A DNA stretch of 64,000 nucleotides from CAYLPJ01 sp964385465 (GTDB taxonomy: Bacteria; Planctomycetota; Phycisphaerae; SM23-33), in the NCBI GenBank assembly GCA_964385465.1, contig CAYLPJ010000037.1:4229-68228 (forward strand), read 5' to 3'. The position numbers and the translations under genes are program-made. The first letter of the stretch is position 1. Every line of letters starts with the position of its first letter. The notes below the pieces were generated by a model that saw nothing but the letters and a program-made list of their open reading frames with translations, was not told the DNA's origin and ran no database searches. Of this stretch, positions 8,624 to 16,560 are shown piece by piece.

Positions 8624-11128
8624 ATGACCCCGCAGGCTGAGATTCTCCGCCGTCGCGTCCGCCGCATGCCGGGGAGGCTGTGGCGGCATCCCGGCGTGGT
8701 GATCGCGGCACTGAGCGCCGTGGTCGCAGCGGCCGCGTTCGCCTTCACCGGCTACGACGAGACGCTCTCGGACTGGGCCCGCGCGCGCAACGCCACGGGG
8801 CAGTACGTCCTGGACCTGCACTATCTCTGGGGGGCCCCGCACGGCCCGATCCTGGTGGCCCTGTGCCTGGGCGCCGTCGGGCGGCGCCGGACCGGCATGC
8901 AGATCCTCCTGGCCCTGCTGGTCGTCGTGGCGGTCGCGCTGCCGATGAAGCTCATCCTCTTCCGCATCCGCCCGCTGGAAGGGCCCTTCAGCTTCCCCAG
9001 CGCCGACACCGCCACCGCGGCCGTGCTCATCGCCCCGCTGCTGCTGTGGAGCCGCTGGACGCTGCCGCTGACGGCCTTTGCGGTCTTCGGCGTTGCCAGC
9101 CGACGCGTCATGATGGGCTATCACTGGCCCAGCGACGTGCTGGCGGGCTTCGCGATCGGCCTGGCGGCCGGGGCGGCGGCCAGGGCCCTTCTGCCCCGAA
9201 GCAACGGGCCCGGACGCGCCTGGTGGCTGGTCGCAGCCGTCGCCTGGGCCGCATGTATGGGCCTGGGCGTGCTCGGGTCGGCGAGCAAGACCGGGCAGTT
9301 CCTCGGCCTCTACGGGCCGACCATCGCCCTGCTGGTGACCGCGGCCTGGGTGAAGGTGCTCGCCGCCACGGAGACCGCCGACCGCCTCGCCGCGTGGGTT
9401 CGCGAACACCCCGCCAAAGCCGTTACCCTCGTGGCCGCCGGCGTGGTCGTCGGCTACGCCCTGCTCGCCGCCCAGGCCTCGCTATGGGACCGCGACGAGC
9501 CCCGATACGTCCGTGCCACCATCGAGATGATGGAATCCGGCGACGCCCTCGTGCCCACCTTCCTCGGGCGGTGGCGGCTGTACAAGCCGGCCGGCATCTA
9601 CTGGCTCATGGCCGGCGGGGCCGCCCTGCTGGGCAAGACGGAACTTGCCTTCCGCCTGCCGTCTCTCCTGGCCGCCGCCGCCAGCGTGCTGGTGCTCTAC
9701 CGCATCGGCCGACGCGTCTGTGGACGCGGGCCCGCCCTCTGGGCCGGGCTCGTCCTGGCCGGCTGCACGCAGGTGCTCATCGCCGGGACGCTCGCGATCA
9801 CCGACGCCGTGCTGCTGCTGACGGTCACCGCGGGCATCGCCATGTTCGTCGGCGACATGATGGCGGGGCCCACCTGGCGGCGGGCCGCGGGCATGGGCCT
9901 GGCGCTGGGCGCAGCCCTGCTGATCAAGGGACCCGTCGGCCCGGTCGAGGTGGGCCTGACCATCGCGGGCACCTGGCTGCTCGCACGCGGGACGCTGCAA
10001 CTCGACCGCCGCTACCTGCTGCGCCTGCTGGCCGCGGCGACGCTGGGGACGGCGCTGTTTCTCGCCTGGGCCATCCCGGCCAACATCGCAACGGACGGCG
10101 AGTTTGCTCGCTTCGGCCTCGGACGCCACGTCGGGCATCGCCTGGTCGAGCCCATGGAGGGCCACGGGGGGAACTTCTGGCTCTACCTGCCCTACTACAT
10201 CCCCGTCGTTGCCGTCGGGCTTTTTCCCTGGGTGGGGCTCCTGCCGGCGGCGGCGTCCGCGACCCTCTCGGCCCGCCTGCCCGGCGGGCGGGTCGCGCGG
10301 GCACTGGTCCTCGGCTGGGTCCTGCCCACCTTCGTGTTGATGAGCCTGGTCGCCACCAAGCTGCCCCATTACATCCTGCCGGTCTTCCCCGGCCTGGCGC
10401 TGGCGATCGGCGGGACGATCGCCGTGGGGCCGGGCCTGGATCCCCGCGACAGCCGGTGGCTCGTCCACGGCGGACGCCTCCTGGCCGGACTGGCGATCGC
10501 CGGCGGCGTCGGACTGACGCTGGGACCGACCGTGCTGTTCCTCGCCGGCGAGGTGCCCTACCCCCCGGTCATGCAGCAACTCAACCCCGCCGGCCTGGCC
10601 ACCGGGCTGGTCCTGCTGGTCATGCCCCTGGCCCTGCGAAACCTCGGCGGCGCCGCGAGGCTGCGAAGCCGCGCCGTCGTCCTCGCCGCCAGCCTGGTGG
10701 CCTTCTGCGTCGCGCTGGGGGCCGTCGCCCTGCCGGAGATCGAGAAGCTCAAGCCGACCAAGCACCTGGCCGAGCAGATCAACCGCGTTGCCCCGCGCGG
10801 GGCGGAGATCGCCTGCTGCCGCTTCGACGAAGGCAGCCTCCACGTCTATCTCGACCGGGCGCCGCGCCGGCTGCTCGGCGTCGGCGCCGTGCCCGCCTGG
10901 GCCGCCGAGCCGGGCCCGGGGGTGCTGGTCATCCCCGCATTCCGACTGGAGCAGGTCCGCCGGCGAACCGACGAGCCGCTGGACCTGATCGAGGTCGGCC
11001 GGGCCTACGGGCTCAACTACGCCAAGGGGGAGTGGATCGAGCTGTTGGCGCTGGGGCGGGACCTGCCCATCGCCGAGCGGCGTCCGCGGGAGGCGCAGAC
11101 GCGGGCAACCCGGCAGCCACGCCGCTGA
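8624..11128 (+). CDS. PAP2 phosphatase fused to GT39 (ArnT-like) glycosyltransferase
   Basis: 834 residues, strongly hydrophobic, two enzymes in one chain. Residues about 1-190 are a PAP2 phosphatase: KLILFRIRP fits KX6RP, FPSADTATA stands in for the PSGH motif, and RRVMMGYHWPSD supplies the third motif with its His and Asp. Residues about 250-830 form a GT39/ArnT-like integral membrane transferase with DRDEPRY near residue 290, just after a membrane segment, and about ten further hydrophobic helices. Such transferases move a sugar from a polyprenyl-phosphate carrier onto lipid A or protein outside the inner membrane. The PAP2 part could recycle the carrier phosphate or trim lipid A. It lies upstream of a DPM1-like GT2 and a LAB_N protein, the usual partners of such a system. 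In PSAD the motif His is Asp. Confidence 0.85.
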   Translation: MTPQAEILRRRVRRMPGRLWRHPGVVIAALSAVVAAAAFAFTGYDETLSDWARARNATGQYVLDLHYLWGAPHGPILVALCLGAVGRRRTGMQILLALLVVVAVALPMKLILFRIRPLEGPFSFPSADTATAAVLIAPLLLWSRWTLPLTAFAVFGVASRRVMMGYHWPSDVLAGFAIGLAAGAAARALLPRSNGPGRAWWLVAAVAWAACMGLGVLGSASKTGQFLGLYGPTIALLVTAAWVKVLAATETADRLAAWVREHPAKAVTLVAAGVVVGYALLAAQASLWDRDEPRYVRATIEMMESGDALVPTFLGRWRLYKPAGIYWLMAGGAALLGKTELAFRLPSLLAAAASVLVLYRIGRRVCGRGPALWAGLVLAGCTQVLIAGTLAITDAVLLLTVTAGIAMFVGDMMAGPTWRRAAGMGLALGAALLIKGPVGPVEVGLTIAGTWLLARGTLQLDRRYLLRLLAAATLGTALFLAWAIPANIATDGEFARFGLGRHVGHRLVEPMEGHGGNFWLYLPYYIPVVAVGLFPWVGLLPAAASATLSARLPGGRVARALVLGWVLPTFVLMSLVATKLPHYILPVFPGLALAIGGTIAVGPGLDPRDSRWLVHGGRLLAGLAIAGGVGLTLGPTVLFLAGEVPYPPVMQQLNPAGLATGLVLLVMPLALRNLGGAARLRSRAVVLAASLVAFCVALGAVALPEIEKLKPTKHLAEQINRVAPRGAEIACCRFDEGSLHVYLDRAPRRLLGVGAVPAWAAEPGPGVLVIPAFRLEQVRRRTDEPLDLIEVGRAYGLNYAKGEWIELLALGRDLPIAERRPREAQTRATRQPRR

Positions 11129-11157
11129 CGGCCCGCCTCGGCGCCACCGACGCCCCG

Positions 11158-11186
11158 TTGCGAACGCCCGGGGCCTCGCCTATACT
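11158..11186 (+). promoter_or_regulatory. Promoter before the GT2 gene
   Basis: TTGCGA (11158-11163) and TATACT (11181-11186) are separated by 17 bases, 47 bases before the GT2 start. The GT2 and LAB_N genes may therefore be transcribed independently of the PAP2-GT39 gene. Confidence 0.55.
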
Positions 11187-11232
11187 CCCACGCGCTCGCC
11201 GGGCACCGCGGCCCGGCCCATTCGGAGACGCC

Positions 11233-12003
11233 ATGCCAACCGAAGCCACCACGAGCCCCGGAGACGGCCAGCAGGCGGTCCTGCTGACGTTCCTCGCCCC
11301 GGCCTACAACGAGGCCGAGAACATCCCCCGCCTTGTCGAGGAGGTCGCCGCCGCAGGCGAGGCCGCCGGCGGGCCATGGGAGTTCCTCCTGGTCAACGAC
11401 GCCAGCGACGACAACACGCTCGACGTCCTCGCCGGCCTGATGCCACGCTACCCCCGCCTGCGGGTGCTGAACATGAAGCGCCGCGCCCGTCAGTCGGCCG
11501 CCCTGGAGGCCGGGCTCAGGGCCGCGCGAGGGGCGTACATCGCCCAACTCGACGCCGACCTCCAGAACGATCCCGCCGACGTGCCGGGCATGCTGAAGAT
11601 TCTCCGGGACGGTGAGTGCGACATGGTCAACGGCTGGCGGCAGAAGCGCCACGACAACACCGTCCGGCTGATCAGCACGAAGGTCGCCAACGGCGTGCGG
11701 AACTGGCTCACGCGGGAGTCCATCCACGATTCGGCCTGCGGACTGAAGGTCTACCGCCGCGAGGTGGCCGAGTCCTGGAAGCTCTTCGACGGCATGCACC
11801 GCTTCCTGCCGACCCTGGCGAGAATGAACGGCTTCACCGTGCGGGAGGAGGTGGTCCACCACCGCCCCCGCGTGGCGGGCAAGGCCAAATACGGCGTGTG
11901 GAACCGGGTCTTCAAGGCCCTGCGGGACTGTTTCGCCATCCGCTGGATGCAGCGACGGAACCTCCGCTGGGAGGCGGAGGAGATGGGAAGAGACGATGGA
12001 TGA
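11233..12003 (+). CDS. GT2 glycosyltransferase, dolichol/polyprenyl-phosphate sugar synthase-like
   Basis: 256 residues. The fold starts with LTFLAPAYNEAENIP, then LLVNDASDDNT and the metal-binding QLDADLQNDP (DxD). KVYRREVAE and HRFLPTLARMNG match the acceptor-side region of DPM1-like enzymes. No membrane helices are seen, so it should work at the cytoplasmic face. The family loads mannose, glucose or aminoarabinose-type sugars onto polyprenyl phosphate. It fits as the donor-making partner of the membrane GT39 upstream. The start ATG 11233 has GGAG 8-9 bases upstream; its end overlaps the next gene by 8 bases. Confidence 0.88.
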   Translation: MPTEATTSPGDGQQAVLLTFLAPAYNEAENIPRLVEEVAAAGEAAGGPWEFLLVNDASDDNTLDVLAGLMPRYPRLRVLNMKRRARQSAALEAGLRAARGAYIAQLDADLQNDPADVPGMLKILRDGECDMVNGWRQKRHDNTVRLISTKVANGVRNWLTRESIHDSACGLKVYRREVAESWKLFDGMHRFLPTLARMNGFTVREEVVHHRPRVAGKAKYGVWNRVFKALRDCFAIRWMQRRNLRWEAEEMGRDDG

Positions 12004-12322
12004 ATTGATGGGGAAGCTGGACCTGTGGTTCCTGCTGGTCGGCCTGCCGGCCCAGGCGGCCTTCGGCTCGCGGTTCCTGGTGCAGTGGATCGCTTCCGAA
12101 CGCGCCAAGCGCAGCGTCGTGCCGATCAGCTTCTGGTACCTCAGCCTTGCCGGCGGGCTGGGCCTGCTGATCTACTCCATCGCACGCATGGACCCGCTGT
12201 TCATCCTCGCCCAGACGTTCAACGGCTTTGTCTACATCCGGAACCTCATCTTCATCTACCGCGAACGCGCCGCCAAGGCCGCCGCCGTCGCGGCCGAGCG
12301 GGTCGAGCAGGAAACCCCGTGA
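11996..12322 (+). CDS. Lipid A biosynthesis LAB_N domain membrane protein
   Basis: 108 residues with three hydrophobic helices (WFLLVGLPAQAAF, ISFWYLSLAGGLGLLIYSI, PLFILAQTFNGFVYI). The pattern FGSRFLVQWIASER...SVVPISFWYLSL...GLLIYSI is the LAB_N domain, otherwise found at the N-terminus of some LpxB proteins and as a stand-alone partner of GT2/ArnT genes. It overlaps the GT2 gene by 8 bases, implying translational coupling. Biochemical function is not settled; a role in handling or flipping the polyprenyl-linked sugar for lipid A modification is inferred from context. Length is usual for stand-alone members. Confidence 0.88.
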   Translation: MDELMGKLDLWFLLVGLPAQAAFGSRFLVQWIASERAKRSVVPISFWYLSLAGGLGLLIYSIARMDPLFILAQTFNGFVYIRNLIFIYRERAAKAAAVAAERVEQETP

Positions 12323-12341
12323 CGCCGCGTCAGGAGCCGCT

Positions 12342-13742
12342 ATGACCGCGAAGAGACAGCCCAAGGGATCGGCGAAGTCCTGGCAGGGGCGGCTGACCGC
12401 CGACGCCGACGCGGCCACGGCGCAGTTGGTCGCCTCGCTGGACGTCGACCGCACGCTGTGGCGGTACGACGTGGTCGGCTCGATCACCCACGCGACGATG
12501 CTCCGCGAGGTCGGGCTGCTGACCCGCGAGGAGCTCCGGCAGATCAAGCGGGGGCTGCTGGGGATCGCCGAGGACATCGAGCGCGACCGCCTGGACATGC
12601 CCGTCGAGCTCGAGGACATCCACATGGTCATCGAGAAGGCCCTGATCGATCGCATCGGCGACGTCGGGGCCAAACTGCACACCGGGCGCAGCCGCAACGA
12701 CCAGGTGGCCCTCGACCTGCGCCTGTGGGCGCGCGACGCCGCGGACGACCTCCGCGACGCCGTCGCCGACCTCCAGCGGGCCCTCGTGGCCCTGGCCGAA
12801 CGCCACCGCGAGCTGGTCATGCCCGCTTACACGCACCTTCAGCGCGCCCAGCCGGTGCTGGCCGGGCACGCCGTGCTCGCCTACGTCGAGATGCTTCAAC
12901 GCGATGCCGACCGCCTCGCCGACGCCCGCGAGCGGGTCGACGTCTGCCCCCTCGGCTGCGGGGCCGTCGCGGGGACCTCCCTCCCGCTGGACCGCGCCCG
13001 CACGGCCGAGATGCTCGGCTTCTCCCGCATCGCCCGCAACAGCATCGACGCCACCTGCGACCGAGACTTCCTCGCCGAGCTGTGCTTCGCCTGCGCACTT
13101 CTGGGCGTGCACCTGTCCCGCTGGGCCGAAGACTGGATCATCTACGCCTCGACCGAGTTCGGGCTGATCGAGCTCCATGACGCCTACTGCACCTCCAGCT
13201 CCATGATGCCCCAGAAGAAGAACCCCGACACGCTGGAACTCATCCGGGGCAAGTCCGCTGGCGCCATCGGGCAGTTGGTCGGCATGCTCACGCTGCTCAA
13301 GGGCCTGCCCACCGCCTACAACCGCGACCTCCAGGACGACAAGCGATTCGCCTTCGCCGCCGTCGAGAACACACGCCAGGCCCTGACCGTCGCCGCCGGG
13401 ATCGCCGCCACCACGCGATTCCGCGAGGACCGCATCGCCGACGAAATCGACGCCGGCTTCCTCGACGCCACCGCCCTGGCGGAGTACCTCGTCGGCAAGG
13501 GCATGCCCTTCCGCCACGCTCACCACGTGGTCGGGCGCCTGGTCGCCCGGGCGGAGTCGGCCGGCAAGGCCCTCGCCGAGCTGCCCCTGGCGGACCTCCG
13601 CGAGGCCAGCGACCTGATCGGCGAGGACGTTGCCGACCACCTCACCGCCGCCAACGTCGTCCGCCGCTACCAGCCCGACGCCGCCGGAGGCCCCGATCAG
13701 CTCGAAAAGCAGCTCGAATTCTGGCATGGGGCGCTCGACTGA
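12342..13742 (+). CDS. argH: Argininosuccinate lyase
   Basis: 466 residues, the usual size. It cleaves argininosuccinate to arginine and fumarate, the last step of arginine synthesis in the cytoplasm. Visible markers are LWRYDVVGSITHATML, TGRSRNDQVALDLRL, the active-site region AYTHLQRAQPV and the fumarase/aspartase-superfamily loop SSSMMPQKKNPD, which carries the catalytic serine. ATG 12342 is preferred over upstream in-frame codons that lie inside the LAB_N gene; AGGAG sits 5-6 bases before it. thiL follows after 2 bases. Confidence 0.97.
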   Translation: MTAKRQPKGSAKSWQGRLTADADAATAQLVASLDVDRTLWRYDVVGSITHATMLREVGLLTREELRQIKRGLLGIAEDIERDRLDMPVELEDIHMVIEKALIDRIGDVGAKLHTGRSRNDQVALDLRLWARDAADDLRDAVADLQRALVALAERHRELVMPAYTHLQRAQPVLAGHAVLAYVEMLQRDADRLADARERVDVCPLGCGAVAGTSLPLDRARTAEMLGFSRIARNSIDATCDRDFLAELCFACALLGVHLSRWAEDWIIYASTEFGLIELHDAYCTSSSMMPQKKNPDTLELIRGKSAGAIGQLVGMLTLLKGLPTAYNRDLQDDKRFAFAAVENTRQALTVAAGIAATTRFREDRIADEIDAGFLDATALAEYLVGKGMPFRHAHHVVGRLVARAESAGKALAELPLADLREASDLIGEDVADHLTAANVVRRYQPDAAGGPDQLEKQLEFWHGALD

Positions 13743-13744
13743 CC

Positions 13745-14653
13745 ATGCGGGAAGCGGAGATCATCCAATGGATTCGTCAGCGCTATGCCGGCGATCCCGC
13801 GCGCGTGCCGGTCGGCCCGGGGGATGACGTGGCCGTGGTCAGGCCCGGAAGCGAACGCGTGCTCGTCACCACAGACCAGGTGCTCGACGGGGTGCACTTC
13901 GTGCTGGCCGACGTCGGGGCCGAGGCGGCCGGACGGAAGGCGATGGCGCGGAACCTCTCGGACGTCGCCGCCATGGCCGGCCAGCCGGTCGCGGCCGTGG
14001 CGACCGTCGCGGCGCCGGAGGGATTCCAGATGCCCGACGCCGAGGCCCTGCACCGTGGCATGACGGGGCTGGGCGATGCCTTCGGCTGCCCCCTGGTCGG
14101 CGGGGACGTGGCCGCCTGGCCGGGGCGGCTGGCGGTAAGCGTGACCGTCCTGGCCATCCCGGGCGCCCGGGAGCCTGTCCTGCGGAGCGGCGCCCGCCCG
14201 GGCGATGCGCTGCTGGTCACCGGCGCACTCGGCGGGGCCTGGAGGACGGACCGCCACCTGACCTTCACCCCGCGGATCGCCGAGGCTCGCGCCCTGGCCG
14301 GCCGCTGCTCGATCCACGCCATGATCGACCTGTCCGACGGGCTGTCGGTGGACCTCGGGCACGTCTGCGAGGCCTCCGGCGTCGGCGCAGAGGTCGCCGC
14401 CGACGCCGTGCCCATCCACGACGACGCCCGCCTGGCCGACGACGCCCTCGCCGCCGCCCTCAACGACGGGGAGGACTACGAGCTGCTCCTGGCGGTCGCG
14501 CCCCACGAGGCCGAGCGGCTCCTCGTCGATCCGCCCGACGGCGTCGCCCTGTGGCGCGTCGGGCGCGTGGTCGCCGACGGCGGCTGCACCCTCGTCGATG
14601 CAGCGGGCACCCGCCGCCCGCTGCGCCCGGCCGGCTGGGAGCACCGCACGTGA
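13745..14653 (+). CDS. thiL: Thiamine-monophosphate kinase
   Basis: 302 residues. ThiL phosphorylates thiamine monophosphate to the active cofactor. Motifs of the PurM/AIR-synthase-like fold are present: GPGDDVAVV, TTDQVLDGVHF, ARNLSDVAAMAGQP, GGDVAAWPG, IDLSDGLSVDLGH and LNDGEDYELLLAV. The stop codon overlaps the GTG start of tsaE (GTGA). It starts 2 bases after argH, so argH-thiL-tsaE is almost certainly one transcript. No thiamine riboswitch is seen nearby. Confidence 0.95.
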   Translation: MREAEIIQWIRQRYAGDPARVPVGPGDDVAVVRPGSERVLVTTDQVLDGVHFVLADVGAEAAGRKAMARNLSDVAAMAGQPVAAVATVAAPEGFQMPDAEALHRGMTGLGDAFGCPLVGGDVAAWPGRLAVSVTVLAIPGAREPVLRSGARPGDALLVTGALGGAWRTDRHLTFTPRIAEARALAGRCSIHAMIDLSDGLSVDLGHVCEASGVGAEVAADAVPIHDDARLADDALAAALNDGEDYELLLAVAPHEAERLLVDPPDGVALWRVGRVVADGGCTLVDAAGTRRPLRPAGWEHRT

Positions 14654-15078
14654 GCGAGACGTTCCACACCTCCAGCCCCGACGCCACCCTCGCCCTGGGC
14701 CGACGCCTCGCCGGACGCCTGGGCCGAGGCGATTGCGTGGCCCTCGTCGGGGACCTCGGCGCGGGAAAGACCCTGCTGACCCGCGGGATCGCCTCCGGGC
14801 TGGGCCTGGCCGACGAACGACTGGTCGCCAGCCCGACCTATGTGCTGGTCCACGAATACGCCGCCCCCCTGCCGATCTTCCACATCGATCTGTACCGCAT
14901 GACCTCCCCCGCGGCCGAGCTGGCCGAGCTGGGCCTCGATGAGATGCTCGCCGCCGGCGTGGTGCTGATCGAGTGGGCGGACCGCGCCGGCGATTCCCTT
15001 CCCCGCCCCCGCTGGCGGATTGACATCCGCCACACCGGCCCTCACTCGCGGCGGTTCGAACTGAGCCGCCTGGCATGA
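14650..15078 (+). CDS. tsaE: tRNA threonylcarbamoyladenosine biosynthesis ATPase TsaE
   Basis: 142 residues, near the family norm. The P-loop GDLGAGKT, then SPTYVLVHEY and FHIDLYRM, identify TsaE, the ATPase that works with TsaB and TsaD to form t6A37 on ANN-decoding tRNAs. The GTG start at 14650 overlaps the thiL stop (GTGA). The alternative upstream frame lies entirely inside thiL. tsaB and tsaD are not in the window. It ends the housekeeping run; the next 574 bases carry no recognised gene. Confidence 0.95.
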   Translation: MSETFHTSSPDATLALGRRLAGRLGRGDCVALVGDLGAGKTLLTRGIASGLGLADERLVASPTYVLVHEYAAPLPIFHIDLYRMTSPAAELAELGLDEMLAAGVVLIEWADRAGDSLPRPRWRIDIRHTGPHSRRFELSRLA

Positions 15079-15139
15079 CCACACTCGCTTCCACACTCGC
15101 TTGTGCCCGGACCATGCCGGATTTGATCCATTATCCGGC

Positions 15140-15168
15140 TTGACAATTCTCTACCTCACGCATATTCT
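15140..15168 (+). promoter_or_regulatory. Promoter upstream of the PEP-CTERM gene
   Basis: A perfect TTGACA (15140-15145) is followed after 17 bases by TATTCT (15163-15168). It lies just after tsaE in a noticeably AT-richer patch. The first clear downstream gene begins at 15653, so a long untranslated leader is implied unless a small RNA is made. Confidence 0.6.
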
Positions 15169-15430
15169 GGTTTTGTTGTTGTTGGCCGACGTTCCCGGTC
15201 GGCATGCTTGGGACGGACGCCACAATGGAGGTGATCACAAGGCGAGTGCCCCCTCGCGGCGTGAGGGAAACCAGGTCGCGGCTGAGCCGCCGCCCTTGGA
15301 GTTCGTCGCGAACGCATTCCTGCCATCACAGACGTAACCTCTTTGCCCTGGCCGAGAGCCCGGCCGGGAGGCCTCTGACTGCTCGCTCTACACTGAGCCC
15401 GATGAGGCATTCATTCTGATGTATGGAGGC

Positions 15431-15455
15431 TGCGGCCGCCGTTGCGGCGGCCGCA
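15431..15455 (+). repeat. Perfect 10-bp inverted repeat in the leader
   Basis: TGCGGCCGCC and its exact reverse complement flank the loop GTTGC. No T-run follows, so it is not a standard terminator. It could be a leader hairpin or a protein-binding palindrome. Confidence 0.6.
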
Positions 15456-15652
15456 CCATGAGTGAGGGAAGGATCCGGACCCCTTGGGTCGTCGCGACAG
15501 CGCGTGTACGGCCAGGCGGAACCGGTGCGCTCCCTCGAAGACATTGTGGTAGAGGGTCCGTCCCCTCTCACCTCCGCGCACAGGCCAGCGCGGCGGGGAC
15601 GGAAGTCACGAACGACAGTACAGTCAACGGAACGAACCGAGGAGCCAAAGGG

Positions 15653-16306
15653 ATGAACACGACGAAAGCACTTATTGTGGTCTGCGCGCTGGGCGCGCTG
15701 GCGGCGACAACGATGGCAACACCGCTGGATTTGCAGGACGTGAAGTTGTTTCCCGACATCAACTCAAGCTCGAACGTGACCGTCGACTATGACGCCGACA
15801 GCAACATGCTGAGCGTCGCCGGCGACGTGATCCAGTACAGCCCCTCGTCCGGCGTGTCCGCCACCGTGGCCGAGGGCACCTATTCGCTTTCGGCGGAAGT
15901 GGACGACACCGGCGCGCTGCTTGACGGCACGCTGACGATTCACGGGAAGGTCGGTTTCTTTGACGGCAGCACGATGAACTGGGTCGCCGGCTCCGCCACC
16001 ACCACCGAAGATATCCTCGTTGCGGACCTGACGGATATCGGGTTCACCGAGTCGGGCGCGTCGCTCCATATCCTGGAGTTCCTCAGTGACGGCGGCGTCA
16101 CGGGCGGGGCCCTCGCCGGCGCGTTCGGCGGGAAGGTCGGCACGATCATCGCCCCCGCCGGGGACTTCGACGGCGCGTGGGACCAGGATTTCACCGGCGG
16201 CGGGAGCGGCGCGAGCATCGACACGTTCGCCGTCCCCGAGCCGGCGACGCTGGCGCTGCTTGTCGGCGGATTCGTGACGGCCGCCCTCCGCAGGCGGCGC
16301 GCATAG
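15653..16306 (+). CDS. PEP-CTERM anchored secreted protein, unknown function
   Basis: 217 residues. A signal peptide (MNTTKALIVVCALGALAATTMA) leads into a beta-rich domain with no family I recognise. The C-terminus is VPEPATLALLVGGF followed by a hydrophobic stretch and RRRRA, a clear PEP-CTERM signal for exosortase-type sorting. The start is fixed by GGAG about 9 bases upstream of ATG 15653 and by the leader peptide. It faces the same way as the large SdrD_B protein 255 bases later, and both contain 'DDTGALL' segments in similar strand contexts (V[R]VDDTGALLGG / VDDTGALLDG), hinting at a shared beta fold. No exosortase gene is in the window. Confidence 0.85.
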   Translation: MNTTKALIVVCALGALAATTMATPLDLQDVKLFPDINSSSNVTVDYDADSNMLSVAGDVIQYSPSSGVSATVAEGTYSLSAEVDDTGALLDGTLTIHGKVGFFDGSTMNWVAGSATTTEDILVADLTDIGFTESGASLHILEFLSDGGVTGGALAGAFGGKVGTIIAPAGDFDGAWDQDFTGGGSGASIDTFAVPEPATLALLVGGFVTAALRRRRA

Positions 16307-16455
16307 GCTTCGGAGTGCGATAGATCGTTCTGTACAAGATGCAAGGCCGCGCTGTGCGGCAGCGCGGACGACCTTTGTGGCATCGGCTGCGAAATGTTGT
16401 TGGGGCTACGGATCCAGGTGCCGGGGCCTTGTCGCAGAATCGTCCGATGTGATGT

Positions 16456-16479
16456 GCCGGCCCCCGGGGCGGGGCCGGC
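16456..16479 (+). repeat. GC-rich hairpin before the SdrD_B gene
   Basis: GCCGGCCCC and GGGGCCGGC form a perfect 9-bp stem around a 6-base loop. No T-run follows. It could slow or stop transcripts from the PEP-CTERM gene or structure the leader of the next gene. Confidence 0.5.
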
Positions 16480-16560
16480 CGAATGCAGACAGGCTGGGCG
16501 AAGACCTGTCAAGCACCGGGCAAGACAAACAGGACCCGAAAGAACACACTGGAGACAGCC

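Larger units (their letters stand above)
15079..15652. other. 574-base region without a recognisable gene
   Basis: Short open frames here have no recognisable product and poor starts. What can be seen is a good plus-strand promoter near 15140, GC-rich hairpins (a perfect one at 15431-15455), and a ribosome site at the right edge serving the PEP-CTERM gene. It may be a long 5' leader of about 475 bases; no known riboswitch class was recognised. Confidence 0.6.

Noticed and set aside
8680..11232. Long N-terminal extension of the GT2 frame
   Set aside because: It overlaps the PAP2-GT39 gene out of frame and reads as Arg/Gly-rich nonsense. GT2 proper begins at 11233 with a ribosome site and promoter.
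15101..15337. 78-codon open frame after tsaE
   Set aside because: Starts before the visible promoter and has no ribosome site or recognisable product.
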